From CAZVWH01 sp964631175 (GTDB lineage: Bacteria > Planctomycetota > Phycisphaerae > Sedimentisphaerales > Anaerobacaceae), in assembly GCA_964631175.1 (NCBI GenBank), contig CAZVWH010000041.1, positions 1-22,901 on the forward strand: 22,901 nucleotides of DNA, written 5' to 3'. Below are positions 13,934 through 20,927 of the stretch, piece after piece. The notes below the pieces were generated by a model. It saw only the letters and a list, made by a program, of their open reading frames with translations, was not told the origin of the DNA and searched no databases. A program made the translations under genes and the position numbers. Positions within the stretch are counted from its first letter, which is position 1. Each line of letters opens with the position of its first letter.

Positions 13934-15647
13934 TTTGTATCCCCTTCCCGCCCCTATCAAGGGGGATAACAATACTAAAAACGGTTCCCTGACCTGTTTT
14001 GCTCTCAAAGCTGATGCTGCCTCCCATCCCTTCAACAATTTCTTTGGTAACCGACAGGCCAAGGCCTAATCCTCTTGACGTTTGGCCGCACTTTGAAGTA
14101 AAGAACGGCTCGAAAATCTTAGATTGAGCCTGTTCCGGAATACCATAACCGCTATCAGAAACTGTGAGCCTTAAAGCATCCACAGTCACTGTTGCTGTTA
14201 TCTTAACCTCTGCCCCTGCTGGTGAAGCTTCAACAGCATTTTTAACAATATTGAGCAATGCCTGGCGAATCGGAGCCTCCGGCAGCAGTACAAAAGAATC
14301 ATTTTCGCAACTATTAATACTGATAACTACATTATGCTCATAGCAATCTACCTCGGCTAATTTAGCAATCTCAAATAAGACTTCTTTGATCAGGAACTTC
14401 TTCACCGTAACTTCGTTCGGCAGATACAGATCAAACATTTGACGTATTATGTCAGATAACCGCTGGATTTCTTTATTGATTAATCCCACATATCGATGGT
14501 AGGGATGATCTTCCGCAATAGCATCCTTGATCAGCAAGAATGAGTTTTTAATACCCCCCAAAGGATTATTGATTTCGTGGGCAATCTGCGCAGCTAATTG
14601 ACCTTTGGCAGCCATCTTCTCGCTTGCTCGAAGCATTTCCTCTGTTCGTTTCTGCTCGGTGACATCATAAAGTACTCCATGCAATGAAAGCAAATTGCCT
14701 TTGTCATCTTTTTCCCAGCTATAGCGGTCTTCAACCCATCTTATTGCGTTATCCTTCCTAACGATGCGATACTCAAGTACACCACCTTCATGTTTTTCTC
14801 TTGCCTCCATGAACTTAGCAATAATTTCTTTTTTGTCCTCAGGATGAATTGTGTTTTCCCACAGATTCGGGTTTCTAAACCATTCGTCTCGATTATACCC
14901 ATATACTTTTTCGATAGCATTGTTAACGTATGTTGCTTGAAGCTTATCTACATCTGCCCGATAGACTACTTCCTTCAATTTTTCACTGAAAACATGATAT
15001 TCCCGCTCACTTTTTCGTAGTGCCTCTTTTGTTATTTCATGTTGTGTACTTTTGATAACGTTCCACTTGCCTTGCCGCCTAATAAGAGCGGAGCCATGGT
15101 TGCTGACTACATCTATGATTTCAGATGTTCTACATTTATCAATACAATAGCTGCAAATGGCAATCATTCTATATTTGCCTATTGTTTTATTAACTTGCTC
15201 TTCATATTTGGTTAAAGCTGCCCAATCTTTCCTTTTGAACCAGCTCCCATCACTTGCTATTCTCATGCCTTCAAAACCTGCAACTAAGGCTTGATTTAGA
15301 TTCTCAAGCCATGCATTAAGAACTCTTTGCGGATCAAAAAAATCATCTCTAAGATAACATTGGCTATGTGAAACAATTTGGATATGTCTGCCTTGGAGAT
15401 ACTGGTCAAAATCTGGCATTGCACCTCTTAAAGCGTCTTTAGCCTCTTTCTCATTGAGAGGCATCGAAGTGATCCACATACAGAATTCATTATTCTCCAG
15501 CCCTGTTCTGAAGTAGGGTACTAAAATATCTATTAAATCTTTCTTGGTTTCGTAAAAAAGACAGATATGCGTGCCCCAAGGGACATTCCAGGATATGTCA
15601 GACTTTGTTCCTTTTCCTGGTTGTTTAGCTTCCTTGCTTTTCAGCAT
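13902..15647 (-). CDS. MEDS-PAS hybrid sensor histidine kinase
   Basis: 581 residues. A MEDS (DcmR-type sensory) domain spans about 18-200: WGTHICLFYETKKDLIDILV, ENNEFCMWITS, then a cysteine cluster ICSYCIDKC at 164-172. A PAS/PAC domain spans about 215-335 (YVNNAIEKVYGYNRDEW, TIHPEDKKEI, EYRIVRKDNAIRWVEDRYS). HisKA has H357 in HEINNPLGG, and HATPase has N-box N466/N470, DSGYGIP at 498 and GLGLGLSVTKEIVEGMGG. There are no membrane segments, so it is a cytoplasmic sensor. MEDS domains are proposed to bind methylotrophy-related or hydrocarbon-like ligands. It is co-directional with the gvp cluster and overlaps its response regulator. Confidence 0.93.
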   Translation of the reverse strand: MLKSKEAKQPGKGTKSDISWNVPWGTHICLFYETKKDLIDILVPYFRTGLENNEFCMWITSMPLNEKEAKDALRGAMPDFDQYLQGRHIQIVSHSQCYLRDDFFDPQRVLNAWLENLNQALVAGFEGMRIASDGSWFKRKDWAALTKYEEQVNKTIGKYRMIAICSYCIDKCRTSEIIDVVSNHGSALIRRQGKWNVIKSTQHEITKEALRKSEREYHVFSEKLKEVVYRADVDKLQATYVNNAIEKVYGYNRDEWFRNPNLWENTIHPEDKKEIIAKFMEAREKHEGGVLEYRIVRKDNAIRWVEDRYSWEKDDKGNLLSLHGVLYDVTEQKRTEEMLRASEKMAAKGQLAAQIAHEINNPLGGIKNSFLLIKDAIAEDHPYHRYVGLINKEIQRLSDIIRQMFDLYLPNEVTVKKFLIKEVLFEIAKLAEVDCYEHNVVISINSCENDSFVLLPEAPIRQALLNIVKNAVEASPAGAEVKITATVTVDALRLTVSDSGYGIPEQAQSKIFEPFFTSKCGQTSRGLGLGLSVTKEIVEGMGGSISFESKTGQGTVFSIVIPLDRGGKGIQNGPVGANFNS

Positions 15648-15793
15648 CCTACACGATTCTAATAATTTACAGCAATATCAGGTGTTCTTTTACAATCTCT
15701 TTGGTGTGCTTAGTCTTGTACCACATAGAGCTTAAGGATGTAAAAAACTCGAGTTCAGCCTGCTAAATTTCCCTAAGGTTGTCGCTTAGCTTG

Positions 15794-15930
15794 ATTGTGC
15801 CTTTGGCTTATCCGCCTGACTTCGGCGAGCTCAGTCGAGTCGCGGCGGACCACAAAGCAACCCGCACCCACTTTTGCGGGACCATTCTGATTTATAATAT
15901 CGGCCTATGTCCTATAAATCTTTATTTTTT
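15794..15930 (-). promoter_or_regulatory. Conserved leader element, copy 2 (upstream of the sensor kinase)
   Basis: Second copy of the element at 13051-13167. On the minus strand: AAAAAATAAAGA, 13 nt, GGCCGATA, 17 nt, CCCGCA (15880-15875) pairing with TGCGGG (15866-15861), then GGTTGCTTTGTG, an inserted GC-rich palindrome, and CAAAGGCACAAT. GCTTT can pair with the AAAG near the end. It ends about 150 nt before the kinase start. No terminator as clear as in copy 1 follows; CTAAG/CTTAG and a run of six T (after AACTCGAG) are the nearest structures. Confidence 0.45.
15811..15849. repeat. REP-like GC-rich hairpin inserted in leader element copy 2
   Basis: TCCGCC (15811-15816) pairs with GGCGGA (15844-15849), and GACT/AGTC pairs inside. 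The word TCCGCC...GGCGGA recurs as a small hairpin at 10054-10068. Copy 1 of the leader element has no such block, so this looks like an insertion. Confidence 0.6.
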
Positions 15931-16247
15931 AGGCTTTTTATGGTCTGTTATAGAAACATGCTACTTGAATGTGTGGGTATTTCTCTTGTATTTTTAAATT
16001 TTTAAACCATTTTACCTTCTTGTAAGATGCTAATTGCTCCTATCGAATTCTCTGCTGCTATTTACAGCTATGGAAAGTAAGCAAAGGCTATGATTCCTTC
16101 CAGTTTTTGTTCAATTGGCCAAGGCTCAAGTGAAATAAACCGAAATATAACGAGACTTTAGCAAATTTACCGGCATTTTTAATAGGTTAAGATGGTGATG
16201 TCCGATATATCCTTCAGAAAGTTACTGTTTTTCTGGAGGACAATGAA
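15931..16247. other. AT-rich non-coding stretch before the chimeric ORF
   Basis: No credible gene. T-rich tracts (15921-15950, 15985-16015) flank the leader element. The last 30 nt carry a clear ribosome binding site (TGGAGG, 9 nt before the ATG at 16248), so the upstream end of a transposable element probably lies here. I could not identify terminal inverted repeats because the rest of the element is missing. Confidence 0.4.
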
Positions 16248-17111
16248 ATGTATGGACCTGGAGAATATGTTACTGATATAACCGAAGGAATTACCCGTGT
16301 TGAAGACTTGCCCGAGCCAAAAAACAAAAAGCATTCGCGCAATTACAAGAGGCGTAAATGCCCGTTCTGTGGCTACTTGGCGTATCGGGACAACACCTTC
16401 ACTCGTAAACTACACGACATCGGAGACCTCAAATACGCAGAGCATGGATTAGAAATGACCGTCAATGGAAAAACAGGTCCTCGAGCCATTCCCTTAGTTG
16501 TGTGTCAACCGGACCTGGATAACTGGCTTAACGATTTTCACATGTTCAGGTCGGACCCAGAGGCTCCTCTCTTCCCGCGATTCAATAAGAAGCAGTTGGA
16601 ACTGAACCTTCATGTTGATGGTATCGCAAACGTGGTGAGAAAAGTCGTTGCCAGAGCCAGGTTGATTATAGAAAGCCTCCGGCACAAAAGAGTAACACCG
16701 CATAGTTCCAGGCACGCACGGGCCACGGAGCTGGCCAGGCTGGGTTGGACCGAAGCCATGTTGCGTGTCCACTTTGGCTGGACAGAAGATTCAACAATGC
16801 CTCCTGTTTACATCCACCTGTCACAATCCGACGTGGCCAGACGCTACTATCGTATGTATGGCAAGGAGGAGGCTGATAAAGAGGCAATTCCAAGATTGGA
16901 GGAAAACGAACCATGCCCCCATTGTGGTATTCGGAATCCTACGGGCTATATCACTTGCTTCTCCTGCCATATGCCTATTGACAATGCTAGTGCCGAACTC
17001 AAAGAAAACAAGAAATACACCGTCGATATGCTTAATAAGAAGACCACCAGAGCCGCAGCACGGGTCGTATATCTCAGCCCCTGGTTCAGGGTTAAGGATT
17101 CGGGCCATTAG
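16248..17111 (+). pseudogene. Chimeric ORF: transposase N-terminus joined to truncated tyrosine recombinase
   Basis: 287 codons made of three parts. Residues 1 to about 62 (MYGPGEYVTDITEGITRVED, CPFC at 38-41, YLAYRDNTFTRKLHDIGDL) look like the zinc-ribbon N-terminus of an IS transposase. From about residue 65 (VNGKTGPRAIPLV) to about 245 it is the C-terminal half of an XerD/phage-integrase-type recombinase: H152-xx-R155, H175 (HFGW) and Y188 (PPVYIHL) are the remaining catalytic residues, but the first catalytic arginine region is lost. A CxxC pair (C223/C226, C237/C240) follows. The last about 22 residues are antisense to the hsdM fragment and not real protein. Likely non-functional. Junctions lie near 16430-16445 and near 17030. 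Confidence 0.8.
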
Positions 17112-17633
17112 AATTGCCACTTCTCTCGGGGTATAGAACTCACCGGCGCTTTGCCCAGAGCCTTCGGCGAATTCACGTAGGAGATATTCGTAGGCACGTC
17201 CAAGAATGTCAGGTTCAACGTCATTGAGTCCCAGTCTGTACCGACCAAGAACGTCCACAAGTGCCTTGAGTTTCTCGGCCGTTATGATTCTCTTGCCTGC
17301 AGTGGTCGCGTTGAAGTCAACGATGTTGACCACCCCTTGAAGCCTGGGGTTCTCTCTGGCAAGTGTACGGACTGCATCGGTTAGATACTCGCCGATTCCG
17401 GTTGTCTGTTTCGTGATGTTCTCCAATCGGGCCGACTCGGGTAGGTAGAACCGGACAAGGCTATGGTCTTCAGCCAGGAGTTTCTCGACAATCTCTAAGC
17501 TGCCATAGTCTTTGGCAAGCTTCGCCATCTCGTCTCCGAAAACATCCGACAGCCTCTTGAGGAAAACGATCGGAAGGATATAGTCCTTGTACTTAGGGGC
17601 ATCTATCTGTCCCCTTATCTTGCAATCTGAATC
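17031..17633 (-). pseudogene. hsdM: hsdM fragment (type I restriction-modification methyltransferase), truncated at both ends
   Basis: The minus-strand frame reads IRGQIDAPKYKDYILPIVFL, KRLSDVFGDEMAKL, then GEFYTPREVAILMARILNP and YDPCCGSGGLLIK. These are the N-terminal helical domain and methyltransferase motif I of HsdM (N-6 adenine methylase). A TGA (17634-17636) stands just before the visible homology, so the first roughly 20 residues and the start are gone. After LLIK the frame departs from HsdM exactly where the antisense chimeric ORF begins, so the catalytic NPPF part is missing too. No hsdS or hsdR is visible. The remnant cannot be active. Confidence 0.85.
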
Positions 17634-17665
17634 TCAAAAGAGGACTGCGATGTGAGGTCACGAAT

Positions 17666-17738
17666 GGGCGATACAGGACTTGAACCTGTGACCTCCTGCG
17701 TGTAAAGCAGGCGCTCTAGCCAACTGAGCTAATCGCCC
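17666..17738 (-). tRNA. tRNA-Val (anticodon TAC)
   Basis: 73 nt. Acceptor GGGCGAT/ATCGCCC, D-arm GCTC...GAGC, anticodon stem CCTGC/GCAGG with loop TTTACAC (anticodon TAC, valine), variable AGGTC, T-arm ACAGG-TTCAAGT-CCTGT. All stems pair. No CCA is encoded. Confidence 0.97.
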
Positions 17739-17861
17739 TGTATTAGTTTCTAAAAATACATATTTTTAGCACTTGCGTCAACATTTTTGATGCCTTATAT
17801 TCTTGATCGGCAAAAATATAGCTCATCTAAACCATATAGCAATAAATGTTAAGGTGTTCCT

Positions 17862-18374
17862 ATGACAGTCCTTGAAGCAATTCGCGGAAGATATTCCTGC
17901 AGGAGCTACCAAGATAAGCCTATAGAGCAGGAAAAGCTGGATCAAATTTTTGAGGCGGCTCGTCTGGCACCTTCTGCAAAAAATCTACAGGATTGGCGAT
18001 TCGTAGCTGTGACAGATAAAGAAAAGAAGCGCAGGTTAGCTGAAGCTGCAAATAACCAAAAATTTCTCGAAAATGCCGGCGTAATCATAGTTGCCTGTAG
18101 CAACAGCATCGAAATAATGCGCTGCGGCCAAGCGGTTGGCCCTATCGATGTTGCTATTGCTCTTGAACATATCGCCTTACAAGCAAGTGAGTTAGGATTG
18201 GCCACCTGCTGGATCGGCTCATTCTATCCGGAAAAAGTTAGGCCCATTGTGGGCATTCCGCAAGATATTGCTATAATCGAGCTAATGGCTCTTGGCTATC
18301 CAGCCGTCAGCCAAAAAGAGCACAAGCGTGAGCCAATGAAAAAAATAATGTGCTACGAAAAATGGAAGTTCTAA
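17862..18374 (+). CDS. Nitroreductase family protein
   Basis: 170 residues. RYSCRSYQDKPIEQEKLDQI, then AARLAPSAKNLQDWRFVAV is the FMN-binding N-terminus of the nitroreductase family. ASELGLATCWIGSF and IPQDIAIIELMALGYP are the conserved later motifs. Family enzymes are FMN-dependent dimers that reduce nitro compounds, quinones or flavins with NAD(P)H. The exact substrate cannot be told. AAGGTG precedes the ATG. It stands alone between tRNA-Val and a repeat, on the opposite strand to the gvp cluster. Confidence 0.93.
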   Translation: MTVLEAIRGRYSCRSYQDKPIEQEKLDQIFEAARLAPSAKNLQDWRFVAVTDKEKKRRLAEAANNQKFLENAGVIIVACSNSIEIMRCGQAVGPIDVAIALEHIALQASELGLATCWIGSFYPEKVRPIVGIPQDIAIIELMALGYPAVSQKEHKREPMKKIMCYEKWKF

Positions 18375-18449
18375 ATTACTGCCACATCGTGTTAGATTAT
18401 ATATCTGAAACTTATAAGATATTGTAATAAAGTTAGTTACATTGATGAG

Positions 18450-18600
18450 GTTAAATTCTAAATCCTAATATCTAAATTCTAAACAAATCCAAATTATTCA
18501 AATTAAAAACGACGATTCAACATCGACATTGACAATTGTTTTTGGTCATTTGAATTTCAAATTTGTTTAGGATTTTGGATTTAGATATTAGAATTTTAAC
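18450..18600. repeat. 151-bp imperfect palindromic element (MITE-like)
   Basis: The ends are inverted copies: GTTAAATTCTAAATCC at 18450 against the complement of GGATTTAGA...GAATTTTAAC ending at 18600. Inside, CTAAACAAAT (near 18479) matches the complement of ATTTGTTTAG (18561-18570). The centre (about 18512-18538) is not paired. It is extremely AT rich and has no gene. It ends 3 nt before the tRNA-Ala gene. It resembles small non-autonomous repeats common in environmental genomes. Confidence 0.75.
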
Positions 18601-18603
18601 ACA

Positions 18604-18674
18604 GGGGACGTGGTGTAACGGGAGCACACCGCGGTCGCATCGCGGAAATGGGGGTTCGATTCCCCCCGTCTCCA
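18604..18674 (+). tRNA. tRNA-Ala-like (anticodon CGC)
   Basis: 71 nt. Acceptor GGGGACG/CGTCTCC with a G3-T70 pair, the alanine identity mark. D-arm GTGT...GCAC with a short loop AACGGGA, anticodon stem CCGCG/CGCGG with loop GTCGCAT (anticodon CGC), variable loop of only 4 nt (AAAT), T-arm GGGGG-TTCGATT-CCCCC, discriminator A. No encoded CCA. The D-arm resembles bacterial tRNA-Gly/Gln more than tRNA-Ala. Confidence 0.82.
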
Positions 18675-18739
18675 TCCTGCTTTGCTCGGCCGAAACCGAG
18701 CTACGCAGGATGCCCTCCGTAGCTTCAGCGAAGGAGGGC
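18674..18739. repeat. Two adjacent hairpins after tRNA-Ala
   Basis: Hairpin 1: ATCCTGC (18674-18680) pairs with GCAGGAT (18705-18711), with inner GCTCGG/CCGAGC. Hairpin 2: GCCCTCC (18712-18718) pairs with GGAGGGC (18733-18739) with loop GTAGCTTCAGCGAA, followed by a T-rich stretch. These words are dispersed repeats in environmental bacteria. They may serve as the tRNA transcript terminator. Confidence 0.6.
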
Positions 18740-18780
18740 CTTCTATACTTTCGCACTCTTTTCGTAAAAAAGTGATTATT

Positions 18781-18987
18781 ATGAGATACGTATATTTATT
18801 AGAAAGTATGTCACATCAAGGTAGTCAATATGTCGGACTTACAACCGATTTGAATCTTCGCTTGAAAGAGCATAATGCGGGAAGATCTCCACACACGGCT
18901 AAGTTCCGACCATCGGCAGAGTTTATCCTGAGCAACACCGAATGGACTCAGGATTTTCAACTTTTCTTTGTCGGATTTTCTGCGTAA
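18781..18987 (+). pseudogene. Truncated GIY-YIG nuclease-domain gene
   Basis: The first 45 residues (MRYVYLLESMSHQGSQYVGL, TTDLNLRLKEHNAGRSPHTA, KFRP) are a UPF0213/YhbQ-like GIY-YIG domain. After KFRP the homology stops and the frame runs through a repeat hairpin (ATCCTGAG 18925-18932 with CTCAGGAT 18947-18954) to a stop, giving 68 residues in place of about 85-95. The C-terminal half with the metal-binding glutamate is lost. A repeat insertion probably broke the gene. Confidence 0.75.
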
Positions 18988-19062
18988 GATGATTAGTACA
19001 TTTTGTTAGGTTGACAGAAAATCTTGTTTTCGTGGCTCGGCTTGAACAAAGGGCAGGTCAGC

Positions 19063-19488
19063 ATGTTCGAAATTAAATGTCCGAAATGTGGGGCGAATAT
19101 CAAAAGCATTCTGCGTGACTACGTGCAATGGCGCAGCGATAGGCGAAAGTGCCCACGCTGTGGAGCACAACTGGAGATTTCAAATGCTATTCTATGCTTT
19201 GGGCTTTGCGGCTTGATATTTGGTATTATCATAGGTGGTTCACATCATTTGAGTTTTGGTAATGAATGGCTCAGGTTGGCAATAGCGGTACTTGTCTGCT
19301 GGATGGTTTTACCGATCATAGTTCGAGCCGTCGGACGATGGCACATTCTACCCGAAGGTCAAAAAAGCACAGTTGGGATACGTAAGTGGTCACGTCTTGT
19401 CCCTGTTAGCATCTTGGTTCTTGCAATTGCTTTTGGAATTACATACTGTGTTGTACGTATTGCATTTGTGGTAATTGGTGAATGGTAA
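19063..19488 (+). CDS. Zinc-ribbon membrane protein of unknown function
   Basis: About 141 residues from the ATG at 19063; a TTG at 19024 would add 13 residues, but AGGGCAGG lies just before the ATG. Two CxxC pairs (IKCPKCGA and RKCPRCGA) make an N-terminal zinc ribbon, followed by three hydrophobic segments (LCFGLCGLIFGIIIGG, LAIAVLVCWMVLPIIV, SILVLAIAFGITYCVV). The last codons (VVIGEW) lie in a repeat-like sequence (GGTAATTGGTGAATGG) whose inverse occurs near 19550, so the natural 3' end may have been replaced. No known function and no operon partner. Confidence 0.65.
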   Translation: MFEIKCPKCGANIKSILRDYVQWRSDRRKCPRCGAQLEISNAILCFGLCGLIFGIIIGGSHHLSFGNEWLRLAIAVLVCWMVLPIIVRAVGRWHILPEGQKSTVGIRKWSRLVPVSILVLAIAFGITYCVVRIAFVVIGEW

Positions 19489-19976
19489 CTTGTAGAAGGG
19501 GACAAAGATGAAAAAGTTTGACTCTGTCGATTCGCCTCAGGCGGACCAGTTACCAATTACCAGTGACCGGTTATCAACAAAAAGGAAAGGATTTCACCGA
19601 GACGCACAAGAAAAGATTTTTGAGTATCGTTAGTAACGCGGATCTATCCTGTCCGTTAGAGCAGAACATCTTCGATAAGGCATATAAAGCCTTGACGAGT
19701 AAGAAAGGGATGAAAAAAAGATGTAAGGGGATTTTCGACTGATTATGATTATCACTCCTGTGAAAGGTTGTCACCCCCAAAAACATAGAACTAATGAGCA
19801 GCTCGTGAAGCCCAAACTTTGATCTATACCCTAAAGCATGAGCTACGGAACACGAACAACAAACCCTAAATTTACTTGCCGGCAGGCGGTATTTGGATTA
19901 TATTAATGACGAACTAAACCGACTAACAAAATTGCTAAGTGTTTTGGGGCGAAGTCTTTTTTAAGGGAGAATAATA
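19489..19976. other. Intergenic stretch with small repeats, no confident gene
   Basis: Begins with an inverted repeat pair: GGTAATTGGTGAATGGTAAC near 19470-19489 and the near-complement GTTACCAATTACCAGTGACC near 19549-19568. A CGCCTCAGGCG hairpin lies at about 19531-19541. An open frame 19518-19742 (THKKRFLSIVSNADLSCPL...) starts inside the repeat and has no recognisable domain, so I do not call it. AAGGGAG at about 19963 is the ribosome site of the response regulator that follows. Confidence 0.5.
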
Positions 19977-20372
19977 ATGCCAGTGAGAATTCCTATTATA
20001 TTGATTGACGATGAAAAGGACATGCTCGAGATGCTTGAGTATCATCTGCGCCTGTATGGCTTTGAGGTCTATACAGCAGCGGACGGCCCATCGGGCCTGG
20101 AGTTGGCGAAAAAGAAAAAAGCAGACTTGATACTGCTGGATTGGATGATGCCGGGGATGAACGGGCTCGAAGTGCTGTCAGAGCTTAAACACAACAAAAA
20201 AACAGAGAAGATACCTGTCTTTATGCTTACCGCCAAGGGGATGATCGAAGATATTGAGCAGGCATTCGAGATAGGAGCGGATGATTATATTGTCAAGCCA
20301 TTTGATGGCAAAGAGCTGGCAAAGAGAATCAAGGCAAAGCTGGCCAAATATGAAGCAAAAGAGCTTACTTAG
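19977..20372 (+). CDS. Single-domain response regulator (CheY-like receiver)
   Basis: 131 residues consisting of one receiver domain: acidic pair D11/D12 (ILIDDEKD), phosphoacceptor D55 (LILLDWMMPGMNGLEV), T85 (FMLTAKG), K107 (DDYIVKPFDG). No output domain. AAGGGAG lies 9 nt before the ATG. No kinase is adjacent; the nearest is the MEDS-PAS kinase on the other strand about 4 kb away. Likely works by protein contact. It lies 108 nt before umuD on the same strand, but the gap suggests separate expression. Confidence 0.93.
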   Translation: MPVRIPIILIDDEKDMLEMLEYHLRLYGFEVYTAADGPSGLELAKKKKADLILLDWMMPGMNGLEVLSELKHNKKTEKIPVFMLTAKGMIEDIEQAFEIGADDYIVKPFDGKELAKRIKAKLAKYEAKELT

Positions 20373-20480
20373 AGTCCTCTTAAGAACTAAAGCCGACCCG
20401 GTGAGGTCTTTGCCGGTAGCGGTTTCAGTTTAGCGTAAGCGTGCTTGATTCTGAGTGGAGAAAGGCGTAATATTTAGGCC

Positions 20481-20927
20481 GTGCAAACCAAAGTCAAGAT
20501 AGTTTATAAGCCGGACCGGTCAACGAAACACCTTCAGCCGATATTTATGGCGAAGGTGCCGGCCGGGTTTCCTTCGCCGGCGGCGGACTACGAAGAAGAT
20601 AAGCTCGATTTGAATAAGCACCTTATAAGAAATCCGGCGGCGACGTTCTTCGTTCGGGTCGCCGGAGATTCAATGGTCAAAGCCGGCATCCATGACGGCG
20701 ACCTCTTAGTTGTAGATCGGAGTATCAAGCCCAGAGATAAAAACGTCGTTATAGCTGTCCTCAACGGTGAGCTTACGGTCAAAAGAATCCGCATCAGTAA
20801 GAATAAAAGGCTAAGCCTTAAACTGACGCTTGAAGCCGAGAACGAAAACTACCGGAGCCAGGAAATCAATGAGGAAATGGAATTCGAGGTCTGGGGGGTG
20901 GTGACAAACGTTATACACGCATTATGA
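20481..20927 (+). CDS. umuD: UmuD-like S24 protease (DNA polymerase V subunit)
   Basis: 148 residues from a GTG start at 20481. The self-cleavage site A28-G29 (KVPAGFPSP), nucleophile S64 (VAGDSMVKAG) and general base K101 (GELTVKRI) are spaced as in E. coli UmuD (cleavage to Ser 36, Ser to Lys 37). No helix-turn-helix, so not LexA. After RecA-triggered cleavage UmuD' pairs with UmuC for error-prone translesion synthesis. The stop overlaps the umuC start as ATGA, showing translational coupling. No LexA-box that I recognise lies upstream. Confidence 0.95.
   Translation: MQTKVKIVYKPDRSTKHLQPIFMAKVPAGFPSPAADYEEDKLDLNKHLIRNPAATFFVRVAGDSMVKAGIHDGDLLVVDRSIKPRDKNVVIAVLNGELTVKRIRISKNKRLSLKLTLEAENENYRSQEINEEMEFEVWGVVTNVIHAL

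Noticed and set aside
13934..14062. N-terminal extension of the response regulator
   Set aside because: The extra 43 residues lie inside the kinase HATPase coding region and lack similarity to receiver domains. The inner ATG has a ribosome site.
19518..19742. 74-codon plus-strand frame
   Set aside because: It begins inside a repeat, has no recognisable domain and no ribosome binding site.
20373..20480. LexA box in front of umuD
   Set aside because: No CTGT-N8-ACAG, GAAC-N4-GTTC or GTTC-N7-GTTC pattern was found in the gap.
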